From Citromicrobium sp. (GTDB taxonomy: Bacteria; Pseudomonadota; Alphaproteobacteria; Sphingomonadales; Sphingomonadaceae), in the NCBI GenBank assembly GCA_002729695.1, contig PBYQ01000006.1, positions 62,001 to 126,000 of the forward strand: a stretch of 64,000 nucleotides of DNA, in the 5' to 3' direction. This document shows positions 29,030 to 36,482 of the stretch, piece by piece. The notes below the pieces were generated by a model. The model was not told where the DNA came from, did not search any database, and saw nothing but the letters and a program-made list of their open reading frames with translations. Each line of letters opens with the position of its first letter. The stretch's first letter is position 1. The position numbers and the translations under genes were made by a program.

Positions 29030-29628
29030 GCGAGACCGAATCCCTCGACCGTGCGGTGGAGGCCGCGCTGTTCGCGTCGGAGGACGCGCTGACGGTCGAC
29101 CAGCTTGCGACCCATCTCGGCGATGTGGACAAGGGCGAACTGCGCGAGGCGCTCGCTCGTCTGGTCGCGTTCTACTCTGAACGGGGCATTCACCTGGTAG
29201 AGCGCGCCAAGCGCTGGCATTTCCAGACCGCGCCCGATTGCGCGCACCTGCTGCGCAAGGAACGCGAATCGCTGCGCAAGCTGAGCCGGGCCGCGACCGA
29301 GGTCCTTGCGATCATCGCCTATCACGAACCCGTCAGCCGCGCGGAGATCGAATCGATCCGTGGCGTGCAGACATCCGGGGGCACGCTCGACGTGTTGATG
29401 GAGGCAGGCTGGGTGAAGCCCGCGGGGCGTCGCGAAGTGCCAGGTCGCCCCGTCATCTACGCGACCACGCCTGAGTTTCTCCGCCATTTCGGGCTCGAAT
29501 CGCGGCGCGACCTGCCGGGCATCGATGAATTGCGCGCCACCGGTATGCTCGATCCGGTCGACGATGCGTTCGAGGCGGAAATGGCAGAGGCCGGTTCTGC
29601 CGACAGCGATGGAGAGAGCGACAGCTAA
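29026..29628 (+). CDS. scpB: Segregation and condensation protein B
   Basis: A 200-residue winged-helix protein that dimerises and binds ScpA within the SMC complex. Typical blocks are RAVEAALFASEDALTVDQLA, LSRAATEVLAIIAYHEPVSRAEIESIRG and GRREVPGRPVIYATTPEFLRHFGL. The C terminus is acidic. It overlaps scpA by four bases (ATGA), consistent with coupled production of the two partners. Confidence 0.95.
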   Translation: MSETESLDRAVEAALFASEDALTVDQLATHLGDVDKGELREALARLVAFYSERGIHLVERAKRWHFQTAPDCAHLLRKERESLRKLSRAATEVLAIIAYHEPVSRAEIESIRGVQTSGGTLDVLMEAGWVKPAGRREVPGRPVIYATTPEFLRHFGLESRRDLPGIDELRATGMLDPVDDAFEAEMAEAGSADSDGESDS

Positions 29629-29724
29629 TAGATACCGCCAACGCGGGTCGCGGCTGGAACTTGCCTTGCACAATCCCTATAGCGATCCCACTCAAGGTTG
29701 AGCAGGCTTACGCAGAAGGCGCTT

Positions 29725-29985
29725 ATGTTCGGACAAGTCGGTATCTGGCAGATTCTCATCATTGCCGTGGTTATTCTCGTTTTCTTCGGGAGAGGCCGCG
29801 TGTCGGAAATGATGGGCGATTTCGGCAAGGGCATCAAAAGCTTCAAGCAGGGCCTGAACGAAGAAGAGAAGAAGGACGCGGACCAGCCCGCTGCGCGGAT
29901 CGAGGGGCCAAGCCACGATGCGAAGCCCGCAGGCGAGACCGTGAGCGAGAGCAAACCGGCCGAACCGACCGACCGCGCATCCTGA
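29725..29985 (+). CDS. tatA: Twin-arginine translocase subunit TatA
   Basis: An 86-residue protein that oligomerises to open a path for folded Tat substrates across the inner membrane. The N-terminal helix (GIWQILIIAVVILVFFG), the hinge FGRGRVSEM, the amphipathic helix (GDFGKGIKSFKQG) and a charged tail are all present. The ATG follows AGAAGG. A TTG nine codons earlier is in frame but less likely. It is first of tatABC, about 96 bases after scpB. Confidence 0.95.
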   Translation: MFGQVGIWQILIIAVVILVFFGRGRVSEMMGDFGKGIKSFKQGLNEEEKKDADQPAARIEGPSHDAKPAGETVSESKPAEPTDRAS

Positions 29986-30021
29986 TCGCGAAAGGCACAG
30001 CCTCCATGCGCGATACGTGCC

Positions 30022-30492
30022 ATGTTTGACATCGGCGCTGGCGAACTGCTGGTGATCGCGATTGCCGCGATTCTCGTCATCGGGCCGAAAGACATGCCTA
30101 TGGCGCTGCGCACTGCCGGTCGCTGGATCGGGCAGTTGCGTCGCATGTCCAACCATTTTCGTTCGGGGATCGATGCGATGATCCGCGAGGCCGAAATGGA
30201 GGAGATGGAGAAGAAGTGGCAGGAACGTAACGCACAAATCATGCGCGCGCATCCGAACGAAGAGATGGCCCCGCTTCCCGCTCCGCCTGCCGACGGTGCG
30301 CCAGGCAGCGATTCTTCATACGATCCGTCGGCGGATGATCCTGCGCCGGCCAGCTTGCCAGCGCCATCCGCGTCGGCCGAATCGCGCGTCGCCAGCGCGA
30401 CGGACAGACCGGTCGATGGGGCAGAGCCGCAACTGCCTCTCGATGGCGACGCCTCCGACGATGCATCCCCCGCGAAGAAGGGCGAGGCCTGA
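30022..30492 (+). CDS. tatB: Twin-arginine translocase subunit TatB
   Basis: A 156-residue partner of TatC in the Tat signal-peptide receptor complex. It has the MFDIGAGELLVIAIAAILVIGPKDMP helix and hinge, with the conserved glutamate after the start region. An amphipathic helix and a long Pro/Ala/Asp-rich tail follow. It lies 36 bases after tatA and one base before tatC. Confidence 0.94.
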   Translation: MFDIGAGELLVIAIAAILVIGPKDMPMALRTAGRWIGQLRRMSNHFRSGIDAMIREAEMEEMEKKWQERNAQIMRAHPNEEMAPLPAPPADGAPGSDSSYDPSADDPAPASLPAPSASAESRVASATDRPVDGAEPQLPLDGDASDDASPAKKGEA

Positions 30493-30493
30493 T

Positions 30494-31288
30494 ATGGGCG
30501 TGCTGCGCGATATCGATGAAACCCAGGCGCCTCTGATGGACCATCTGGTCGAGCTTCGGACTCGGCTTCTGCGATCGGTCTTCGTTCTAGCCATCGCATT
30601 TGGCGTGTGCTTCTATTTCGCCGATCCGATCCTTGCGTTTCTGGCGCGTCCACTGGCGAACGCCTTTCCAGATGGCGAAGGCAAGCTGGTGTACACCAAG
30701 CTGTACGAGGTGTTCTTCGTAGAGATGAAGGTCGCGCTGTTCGCGGCTTTCTGTGTCAGCTTTCCGTTTATCGCGAACCAGCTTTGGGCCTTCGTGGCTC
30801 CGGGCCTCTACGCGAAGGAAAAGAAGGCCTTCCTCCCGTTCCTGATCGCCACACCGGTACTTTTCCTGACCGGTGCGAGCCTCGCGTACTTTGTCGTCAT
30901 GCCGACGGCGTTCCGATTCTTTCTCGGTTTTCAGGGGAATGCGGGCGACTTGCCGATCGAGGCACTGCCGAGTGCAGGCGATTATCTGAGCCTCGTTATG
31001 CAGTTCATCCTGGCGTTCGGCGTGTGCTTTCTGCTGCCCGTCCTGCTCTTGCTGCTCGAGAGGGCGGGGCTTGTTTCCCGGAAAATGCTGTCGAAAGTTC
31101 GCTCTTACGTAGTCGTCGGGGTGCTTGCCGTTTCGGCTGTAGCGACACCGCCGGATCCCGGCTCGCAATTGATCCTCGCAGTGCCACTCTATCTGCTGTT
31201 CGAAGGATCGCTCCTCTTGATGCTGATCCTCGAACGCCGCGAGCGCAAGCCTGACGGTGAGGAAGCCGGAGCATCCGATCCGGTCTGA
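30494..31288 (+). CDS. tatC: Twin-arginine translocase subunit TatC
   Basis: A 264-residue six-helix membrane protein that recognises twin-arginine signal peptides. It opens with APLMDHLVELRTRLLRSV, the conserved cytoplasmic N terminus. It continues with FFVEMKVALFAAFCVSFPF and ends with hydrophobic segments around TPPDPGSQLILAVPLYLLFE. The chosen ATG is one base after the tatB stop. It is the last gene of a rightward run starting at argS. Confidence 0.96.
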   Translation: MGVLRDIDETQAPLMDHLVELRTRLLRSVFVLAIAFGVCFYFADPILAFLARPLANAFPDGEGKLVYTKLYEVFFVEMKVALFAAFCVSFPFIANQLWAFVAPGLYAKEKKAFLPFLIATPVLFLTGASLAYFVVMPTAFRFFLGFQGNAGDLPIEALPSAGDYLSLVMQFILAFGVCFLLPVLLLLLERAGLVSRKMLSKVRSYVVVGVLAVSAVATPPDPGSQLILAVPLYLLFEGSLLLMLILERRERKPDGEEAGASDPV

Positions 31289-31354
31289 CCCCGCAGCTGC
31301 GGGCTTTTAAGGTGCGCGGTCGGCTCGAGAACTTCAGGGCTCGGCATAAAAAAA

Positions 31355-31374
31355 GGGCTCCCGTCGGGGAGCCC
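31355..31374 (-). terminator. Terminator of the first small exported peptide
   Basis: An 8-bp perfect stem (31355-31362 with 31367-31374, loop GTCG) is preceded on the plus strand by seven A, which become a U-run for the leftward gene at 31402-31620. It may also block read-through from tatC. Confidence 0.85.
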
Positions 31375-31401
31375 TTCCTAAAATCTTTTGGTACGATCAG
31401 C

Positions 31402-31620
31402 TTATGCGCTGGTCGGGACGTCATCACCACCCTGAGCAGCAATGACGATGCCCGCGATGATCGCGGCGAGGGCCAGGATACCGAGCACGATGCCCGCTCC
31501 GGTCGCTTCGCTTTCACCAGCGACCGGAGCGGCCGCACGGTCCAGATTGACCTCAGCGATTGCAGGCGCAGCGGCCAGAGTCAGTGCAGCGGCACCGGCG
31601 AGAATGTTGCGAGCTTTCAT
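31402..31620 (-). CDS. Small exported single-helix protein (copy 1 of tandem pair)
   Basis: A 72-residue protein of unknown function. A signal peptide ends at AIA after residue 22, followed by a short polar segment with AAPVAGESEATG. One very hydrophobic helix spans about residues 43-62 (GIVLGILALAAIIAGIVIAA), and the tail is GGDDVPTSA. It should be exported and then held in a membrane by that helix, or self-assemble. It is 64/72 identical to the neighbour at 31866-32084. The ATG has CTAGGAGA upstream, and each copy has its own terminator. Confidence 0.8.
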   Translation of the reverse strand: MKARNILAGAAALTLAAAPAIAEVNLDRAAAPVAGESEATGAGIVLGILALAAIIAGIVIAAQGGDDVPTSA

Positions 31621-31819
31621 CTATCGTCTCCTAGTGGCCCCTGACCACGTGATTCGTATTGCGATTCCATCTGACCGACCCAGCCATTGTTTACAAGTCG
31701 AACGGACAAGGCAGCCGGTCATGACTGCCTACGTGTAGCGAATTGGCAACGTATGCGGGGCATCGGTCGACGCGAGCCGACAAATAAAATGTCTAGATTC
31801 GCCGAACCAAAACAAAAAG

Positions 31820-31839
31820 GGCCCCCAGCAGGGGGCCCT
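31820..31839 (-). terminator. Terminator of the second small exported peptide
   Basis: An 8-bp stem (31820-31827 with 31832-31839, loop AGCA), extended by two A-T pairs, is followed on the minus strand by a U-rich stretch. It lies 26 bases after the stop codon of the gene at 31866-32084. Confidence 0.85.
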
Positions 31840-31865
31840 TCGTGTAACCTTATCGGCTGAAACGC

Positions 31866-32084
31866 TTACGCGCTGGTCGGCACGTCGTCACCACCCTGAG
31901 CGGCAATAACGATGCCTGCGATGATCGCGGCGAGAGCCAGGACACCGAGCACGATGCCCGAGCCGGTCGCTTCGCTTTCGCCAGCAACCGGAGCTGCCGC
32001 ACGGTCCATCTGGACCTGCGCGATTGCAGGAGCGGCGGCCAGCGAAAGGGCTGCTGCGCCGGCGAGAACGTTGCGGGTCTTCAT
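31866..32084 (-). CDS. Small exported single-helix protein (copy 2 of tandem pair)
   Basis: A 72-residue paralogue of the gene at 31402-31620, differing at eight positions, most of them conservative (for example Ile6/Val, Thr14/Ser, Leu26/Met, Ile48/Val). Signal peptide, DRAAAPVAGESEATG, hydrophobic helix and GGDDVPTSA tail are all kept. The ATG at 32084 follows CTAGGAGATATTGAAT at good spacing; a TTG two codons earlier is in frame but badly spaced. Conservation of the whole mature part suggests that both copies are under selection. Confidence 0.8.
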   Translation of the reverse strand: MKTRNVLAGAAALSLAAAPAIAQVQMDRAAAPVAGESEATGSGIVLGVLALAAIIAGIVIAAQGGDDVPTSA

Positions 32085-32181
32085 ATTCAATATCTCCTAG
32101 CGCGATTTGCGAGGTAAAAACTGTTCGGGTCGACTACTGGTCGAAAAGTCGTCCCATTACAAGAGCAAAGGTCGGCGGGCG

Positions 32182-32292
32182 TTATCGTTCCAAAAATTGT
32201 TGCCTCACGGCAACGCTTGTATCTCCAATGCTTAGCTCGAAACCGGCTTCGCAATTGCTGCACATGCTAAGGAAGGTGATCCCCATGTGCAA
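32182..32292 (-). CDS. Possible CxxC microprotein (36 codons)
   Basis: A short minus-strand frame starts at TTG (32292) or ATG (32286) and ends with TAA at 32182. A perfect AGGAGG at 32301-32306 lies eight bases before the TTG. The product contains MCSNCEAGFELSIG, where a CxxC pair could bind metal or form a disulfide. I do not recognise it. A terminator-like hairpin covers its 3' end, which argues against it. It could also be a remnant of a longer gene. Confidence 0.25.
   Translation of the reverse strand: MHMGITFLSMCSNCEAGFELSIGDTSVAVRQQFLER
32190..32214 (-). terminator. Terminator-like hairpin downstream of amidohydrolase
   Basis: On the minus strand GTTGCC and GGCAAC (32199-32204 and 32209-32214) enclose a GTGA tetraloop and are followed by AATTTTT. 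This fits a modest intrinsic terminator for leftward transcripts from the amidohydrolase gene about 230 bases away. Confidence 0.55.
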
Positions 32293-32445
32293 GATGCAAA
32301 CCTCCTAACGTCGCAAAACAGGCTCGACTCATCCCGACATGATAGGCGTGCATGGCTTACCGAGGTGACTCGCGTCCGGCTACCAACGGCGTGTAAAGAA
32401 AAGGTTATCCGTGTTTCGCTCACCCGCCAGGCCGGCTTCGGTCCT

Positions 32446-34107
32446 TCAATCGCCGCGGCGGTACATCCTTTTTCCTCCAACCCAGGTTTCGAGAACCTGC
32501 GTGTCTCGAATTTCCTCGGGGCTGATACGGGCGATATCGCGGTCGATCACCACGAAGTCGGCCTTCTCGCCTTTCACGAGCCGGCCAAACCGCCCCTCGG
32601 CAAAGCCGGCATAGGCGGCGTCGCTGGTAAAGCCACGCCACGCATCCTTGCGAGAAAGGCGTTCCTGCGGGAACCATCCTCCGGGAGGCAGGCCGTCGCC
32701 GTCGATCCGCGTCATTGCGACCGCCATGCCGACGAAGGGGTTGGCCGATTCGACCGGGGCGTCCGATCCGAGCGCCAGCCGGGCGCCCGCGTTCTTCAGG
32801 CGCTCCCAGGCGTAGGCCCCAGCCAGACGATCGGGCCCAAGCCGGGCCTCGGCCATAGTCCGGTCGGACGTCTGGTGGACCGGCTGCACCGAGGCGATGA
32901 TGCCGTACTCACCGAACCGCTCGATATCCTCTGGCGAGACGATCTGCGCATGCTCGATCCGCCAGCGCCGGTCGCCGTGATAGCTCTCCGACAGCTCTTC
33001 GATCGCGGATAGAAGCTCGGCATTGGCCGCATCCCCGATCGCATGGATGGCGACCTGATAGTCTTCGAGTGCCCCCCTGCTCATGAGATTGCGCAGTTGC
33101 GTGTCGCTCAGCAACGGCAGACCGGTATTGCCGGGATCGTCCGCGTAGGGCTCTTTCAGCCATGCCCCGCGCGATCCCAGCGCCCCGTCGAGATACAGCT
33201 TCACCCCGTTCAGGCGGAGCTTGTCGTTATAGAGCCAGGGGGTAGGGCCGGTGCCCCCAATCACCTCCATGGCTTCAGTCCCCGCGGCATAGGCCATGAT
33301 CCTGATGCGCAATTGGTCGGTATCGCCCGCCCGGCGGTAGGTCTGCCAGTCGAGGAGGGTGGTCCCCATGTCGGCGGCGGCGGTAATTCCCTGGGAAAGC
33401 AGGATCTTCTGCGCCGCCTGCAAGGCTACATCGCGATCCGCGGCGCGCGGCTCGGGGACGACCTTCTGGATCAGTTCGGTTGCCCCGTCGACAAAGACCC
33501 CTGCGGGAGCGCGGTTCGCGAGGCGTTCGATCCGGCCGCCCTTCGGATCGGCAGTTTTCGCCGTAACGCCCGCTGCCTCCAGCGCGAGCGTATTGGCCCA
33601 TGCCGCGTGGCCATCGACCCGTTCGAGGAAAACGGGCCGGTCGCTAACCGCGCGGTCGAGTTCCGTGGCGGTCGGAAACCGGCCCAGACCCCACTTTTCC
33701 TGATTCCATCCACGCCCGAGTATCCACGGGCGACCGGGGTTGTCGCGCGCAAACTGCTCGATCAGCGCGAGCGCTTCCTCCAGCGATTCGGTTTCCGAAA
33801 GATCGAGTGTGAGTGCGCTGAACCCAATACCCATCACGTGCAGGTGCGCGTCGATCATCCCGGGAACGATGATCTGGCCTTTCATGTCGGAAAGGTAGGT
33901 CGGACGCTCGGGTCGCTTGTCGCGCTTGTCGAGCACCTCGATGATGGTTCCGTCATCATCGACCCACAGTCCGGTGAAGTGGTCGATGTCGCCGTCCTCG
34001 TCGATGCGCACGCCATCGACGTTGTCGATCAGGACATCCGCCTGCGCAGCGGTGGAAAGAGATGCGGCGCAAAGGAGGGCAAGCGCGAAAACGGAACGGA
34101 GTTTCAT
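32446..34107 (-). CDS. Exported metal-dependent amidohydrolase (YtcJ-like)
   Basis: A 553-residue amidohydrolase-superfamily protein with a signal peptide (LALLCAASLSTAAQA), so it acts outside the cytoplasm. Metal-binding and catalytic elements are DAHLHVMG (HxH), GVKLYLDGALGSRGAW (lysine region), HAIGDAAN, EHAQIV and the late aspartate in LGSDAPVESANP. The family includes YtcJ-like exoenzymes and other N-acyl or cyclic-amide hydrolases; the substrate is unknown. The ATG at 34107 gives the signal peptide directly. No ribosome-binding site is obvious. It is divergent from ilvA. Confidence 0.85.
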   Translation of the reverse strand: MKLRSVFALALLCAASLSTAAQADVLIDNVDGVRIDEDGDIDHFTGLWVDDDGTIIEVLDKRDKRPERPTYLSDMKGQIIVPGMIDAHLHVMGIGFSALTLDLSETESLEEALALIEQFARDNPGRPWILGRGWNQEKWGLGRFPTATELDRAVSDRPVFLERVDGHAAWANTLALEAAGVTAKTADPKGGRIERLANRAPAGVFVDGATELIQKVVPEPRAADRDVALQAAQKILLSQGITAAADMGTTLLDWQTYRRAGDTDQLRIRIMAYAAGTEAMEVIGGTGPTPWLYNDKLRLNGVKLYLDGALGSRGAWLKEPYADDPGNTGLPLLSDTQLRNLMSRGALEDYQVAIHAIGDAANAELLSAIEELSESYHGDRRWRIEHAQIVSPEDIERFGEYGIIASVQPVHQTSDRTMAEARLGPDRLAGAYAWERLKNAGARLALGSDAPVESANPFVGMAVAMTRIDGDGLPPGGWFPQERLSRKDAWRGFTSDAAYAGFAEGRFGRLVKGEKADFVVIDRDIARISPEEIRDTQVLETWVGGKRMYRRGD

Positions 34108-34266
34108 CAGGGAGATCGACTTTTCGTTACAGGCGGGTTCGGCTGCACGGTTACTGCCAACGCGCGGTGCTGCCAATGGCTCGCCTTGCGAGGCGATTTT
34201 ACATCGTTCCCCACCAACGCGTCACATCTTGTTGCCGAGGCGGAATTGCGACGATAGGCGTCCCGC

Positions 34267-35505
34267 ATGACACGCCCGGCAAATAACCCGCTCGACCAGT
34301 TGACCACCGATCATGTGCGGGCCGCGCATGCGCGCATTGGCGACGCGATCGTGCGTACGCCCATGTTAAGGTCCAAGACGCTTTCCGAGATTGCCGGGGC
34401 CGACATCTGGCTGAAGTTCGAGAACCTTCAGTTTACCGCCGCTTACAAGGAGCGCGGTGCGCTCAACGCCTTGCTGCTGATGGATGAAGAGCGGCGCCAG
34501 CGCGGTGTCATCGCGGCGTCGGCGGGCAACCACAGCCAGGGCCTTTCTTACCACGGCACGCGGCTGGGCGTTCCGGTCACGATCGTGATGCCCAAGACCA
34601 CGCCTGCGGTGAAGGTGATGCAGACCGAAAGCGTCGGCGGCAATGTCGTTCTCGAAGGGCAGACCTTCGATGAGGCTTACGCCTATGCTCGCCAGCTTGA
34701 GCAGGAGCGCGGGCTCACCTTCGTCCACCCCTTCGACGATCCGGATGTGGCTGCAGGTGCGGGCACCGTTGCGCTCGAGATGCTCGAAGATCAGCCGGAT
34801 CTCGATTGCATCGTCGTGCCGATCGGCGGGGGCGGGCTGATCAGCGGGATGGCAACCGTCGCCAAGGGGATCAATCCGGCGATCGACGTCGTCGGGGTCG
34901 AGGCGGCGCTGTTTCCCTCCATGCACCACGCGCTGTCGGGTCAGCCGATGCCGGCTGGCGGCGATACTCTGGCGGAAGGGATCGCTGTCAAAGAGCCGGG
35001 CACTTTTACACGCGAGATCATCAAGGAACGGGTGGACGATATCCTGCTGGTGGGCGAGCCCGATCTCGAAGGCGCCGTCGCGCTGCTGCTGCAGATCGAA
35101 AAGACGGTGGTCGAAGGCGCAGGGGCCGCAGGTCTTGCTGCGGTGCTGGCCAATAAGGAGCAGTTCGCGGGCAAGCGCATCGGCTTGCCGCTGTGCGGAG
35201 GGAATATCGATTCCCGCCTGCTGGCCACAGTGCTGCTGCGCAACCTTGCGCGCGAAGGGCGGCTGGCGCGCCTGCGGATCGCGCTGAAGGATCAGCCCGG
35301 CGCGCTGCACAAGGTCGTCAGCCTGTTCGAACGCCACAACATCAATATCATCGAGGTGTACCACCAGCGCGTGTTCACCAAGCTGCCGGCCAAGGGTCTG
35401 ATCACCGAGATCGAGTGCGAAGCCCGCAACAAGAGCCAGGTCGATGCGCTGATCGAGGACATGCGGGGCACGGGTTACGACGTTCACCTCGTCGAGCTGG
35501 CTTGA
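34267..35505 (+). CDS. ilvA: Threonine ammonia-lyase
   Basis: A 412-residue PLP enzyme converting threonine to 2-oxobutanoate for isoleucine synthesis or catabolism. The PLP lysine is Lys61 (FTAAYKERGAL), the phosphate loop is GGGGLISG, and SAGNHSQG binds substrate. A single C-terminal ACT domain (LRIALKDQPGALHKVVSLFERHNINI) suggests allosteric control. With one ACT domain and about 410 residues it resembles the shorter, CTN-type enzyme rather than the 500-residue E. coli IlvA. Confidence 0.93.
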   Translation: MTRPANNPLDQLTTDHVRAAHARIGDAIVRTPMLRSKTLSEIAGADIWLKFENLQFTAAYKERGALNALLLMDEERRQRGVIAASAGNHSQGLSYHGTRLGVPVTIVMPKTTPAVKVMQTESVGGNVVLEGQTFDEAYAYARQLEQERGLTFVHPFDDPDVAAGAGTVALEMLEDQPDLDCIVVPIGGGGLISGMATVAKGINPAIDVVGVEAALFPSMHHALSGQPMPAGGDTLAEGIAVKEPGTFTREIIKERVDDILLVGEPDLEGAVALLLQIEKTVVEGAGAAGLAAVLANKEQFAGKRIGLPLCGGNIDSRLLATVLLRNLAREGRLARLRIALKDQPGALHKVVSLFERHNINIIEVYHQRVFTKLPAKGLITEIECEARNKSQVDALIEDMRGTGYDVHLVELA

Positions 35506-35540
35506 CCCGTTACGCCACAGGTGTGCAAAATAAGGTCTCG

Positions 35541-35561
35541 TTAACCCTGCTTCATGGTTAA
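35541..35561. promoter_or_regulatory. TTAACC-N9-GGTTAA dyad between ilvA and bpt
   Basis: A perfect 6-bp inverted repeat (35541-35546 and 35556-35561) with a 9-base spacer lies 36 bases after ilvA and about 95 bases before bpt. It could be an operator for bpt-tamA-tamB or a weak hairpin; no T-run follows. The assignment is by position only. Confidence 0.3.
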
Positions 35562-35654
35562 GGCCCTTCTAAGAGGGTGTTCCGTGAGGCATACGGTCCA
35601 CCAGCCGCCGACCTTGAGTTTCTCTAGCCTTCGACAGGAGCGCCAGGCCTAGCC

Positions 35655-36482
35655 GTGACTGCCCCCGTTCGCTTTCCGCGCTTTTTCGTGACGAGCCCCG
35701 CGCCGTGCCCGTACCTCGCGGGTCGTACGGAGCGTAAGGTCTTTACCGAGCTGAAGGGACCGCACGCGGACCAGCTGAACGAAGCGTTGGGGCGCATCGG
35801 GTTCCGTCGCAGCCAGACCGTCGCCTATCGGCCAAGCTGCGTCGACTGCCAGGCCTGCGTGTCGGTGCGCGTGGTAGCGGGCGAATTCGCCCCCTCGAAA
35901 GCGCAGAAGCGGATCCTCAAGCGCAACAGCGACCTCGTCGTGACCGAGTGCCGCCCGTGGGCGACCTCCGAACAGTTCGAATTGCTGCGCGAGTATCTGG
36001 GCCACCGGCATCCCGAAGGCGGGATGACGAAAATGGACGAAGTCGACTATGCCGACATGGTCGAACACACACCTGTTTCGAGTTATGTCCTTGAATATCG
36101 GGAACCAACCAGCGATGGCTCTGTTGGGCGTTTGGTTGGAGCATGCCTGACCGACCGCCAGGGCGATGGGCTGTCGATGATCTACAGCTTCTACGATTCC
36201 GAGAATGAGGAACGTTCGGGTCTTGGTAACTTCATCATTCTCGATCACATCCGCCGGGCCGCAGAAGAGGGCATCCCTTACGTCTACCTCGGATATTGGG
36301 TCGAAGGATCGGCCCGGATGCAATACAAGATCCGGTACCGGCCTCTCGAACGGCTCGGCCCGCGCGGTTGGCGTCGCCTGGGAAGTGAGGAACAGGATCG
36401 TCTCATTCGCGAAGCCGTTGGTGGCGATGCCTCTGCGGGCAGCACCGGCCGCGGCGACAAGGCGCTTGCCGTCAGCCGCTAG
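35655..36482 (+). CDS. bpt: Leucyl/arginyl-tRNA-protein transferase (Bpt/Ate)
   Basis: A 275-residue aminoacyl-tRNA-protein transferase that adds leucine or arginine to N-terminal acidic residues, marking proteins for ClpAP through the N-end rule. Family blocks are [17 protein letters not shown], the cysteine cluster [33 protein letters not shown] and [22 protein letters not shown]. Bacterial forms of this length are normally Bpt (leucyl) enzymes. The start is GTG. The last 56 bases overlap the start of the TamA gene in another frame. Confidence 0.9.
   Translation: MTAPVRFPRFFVTSPAPCPYLAGRTERKVFTELKGPHADQLNEALGRIGFRRSQTVAYRPSCVDCQACVSVRVVAGEFAPSKAQKRILKRNSDLVVTECRPWATSEQFELLREYLGHRHPEGGMTKMDEVDYADMVEHTPVSSYVLEYREPTSDGSVGRLVGACLTDRQGDGLSMIYSFYDSENEERSGLGNFIILDHIRRAAEEGIPYVYLGYWVEGSARMQYKIRYRPLERLGPRGWRRLGSEEQDRLIREAVGGDASAGSTGRGDKALAVSR

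Larger units (their letters stand above)
32101..32445. other. Intergenic region between small-peptide genes and amidohydrolase
   Basis: About 345 bases without a firmly supported gene. It should contain the leftward promoter of the second small peptide gene and the 3' end of the amidohydrolase transcript. On the minus strand it holds a terminator-like hairpin (32190-32214) and a possible 34-36 codon gene (32182-32292), listed separately. These two overlap, so at most one is likely to be functional as described. Confidence 0.5.

Noticed and set aside
32024..32308. Plus-strand frame of 94 codons in the gap before the amidohydrolase
   Set aside because: It starts inside the small exported peptide gene, has no ribosome-binding site and an unconvincing sequence.
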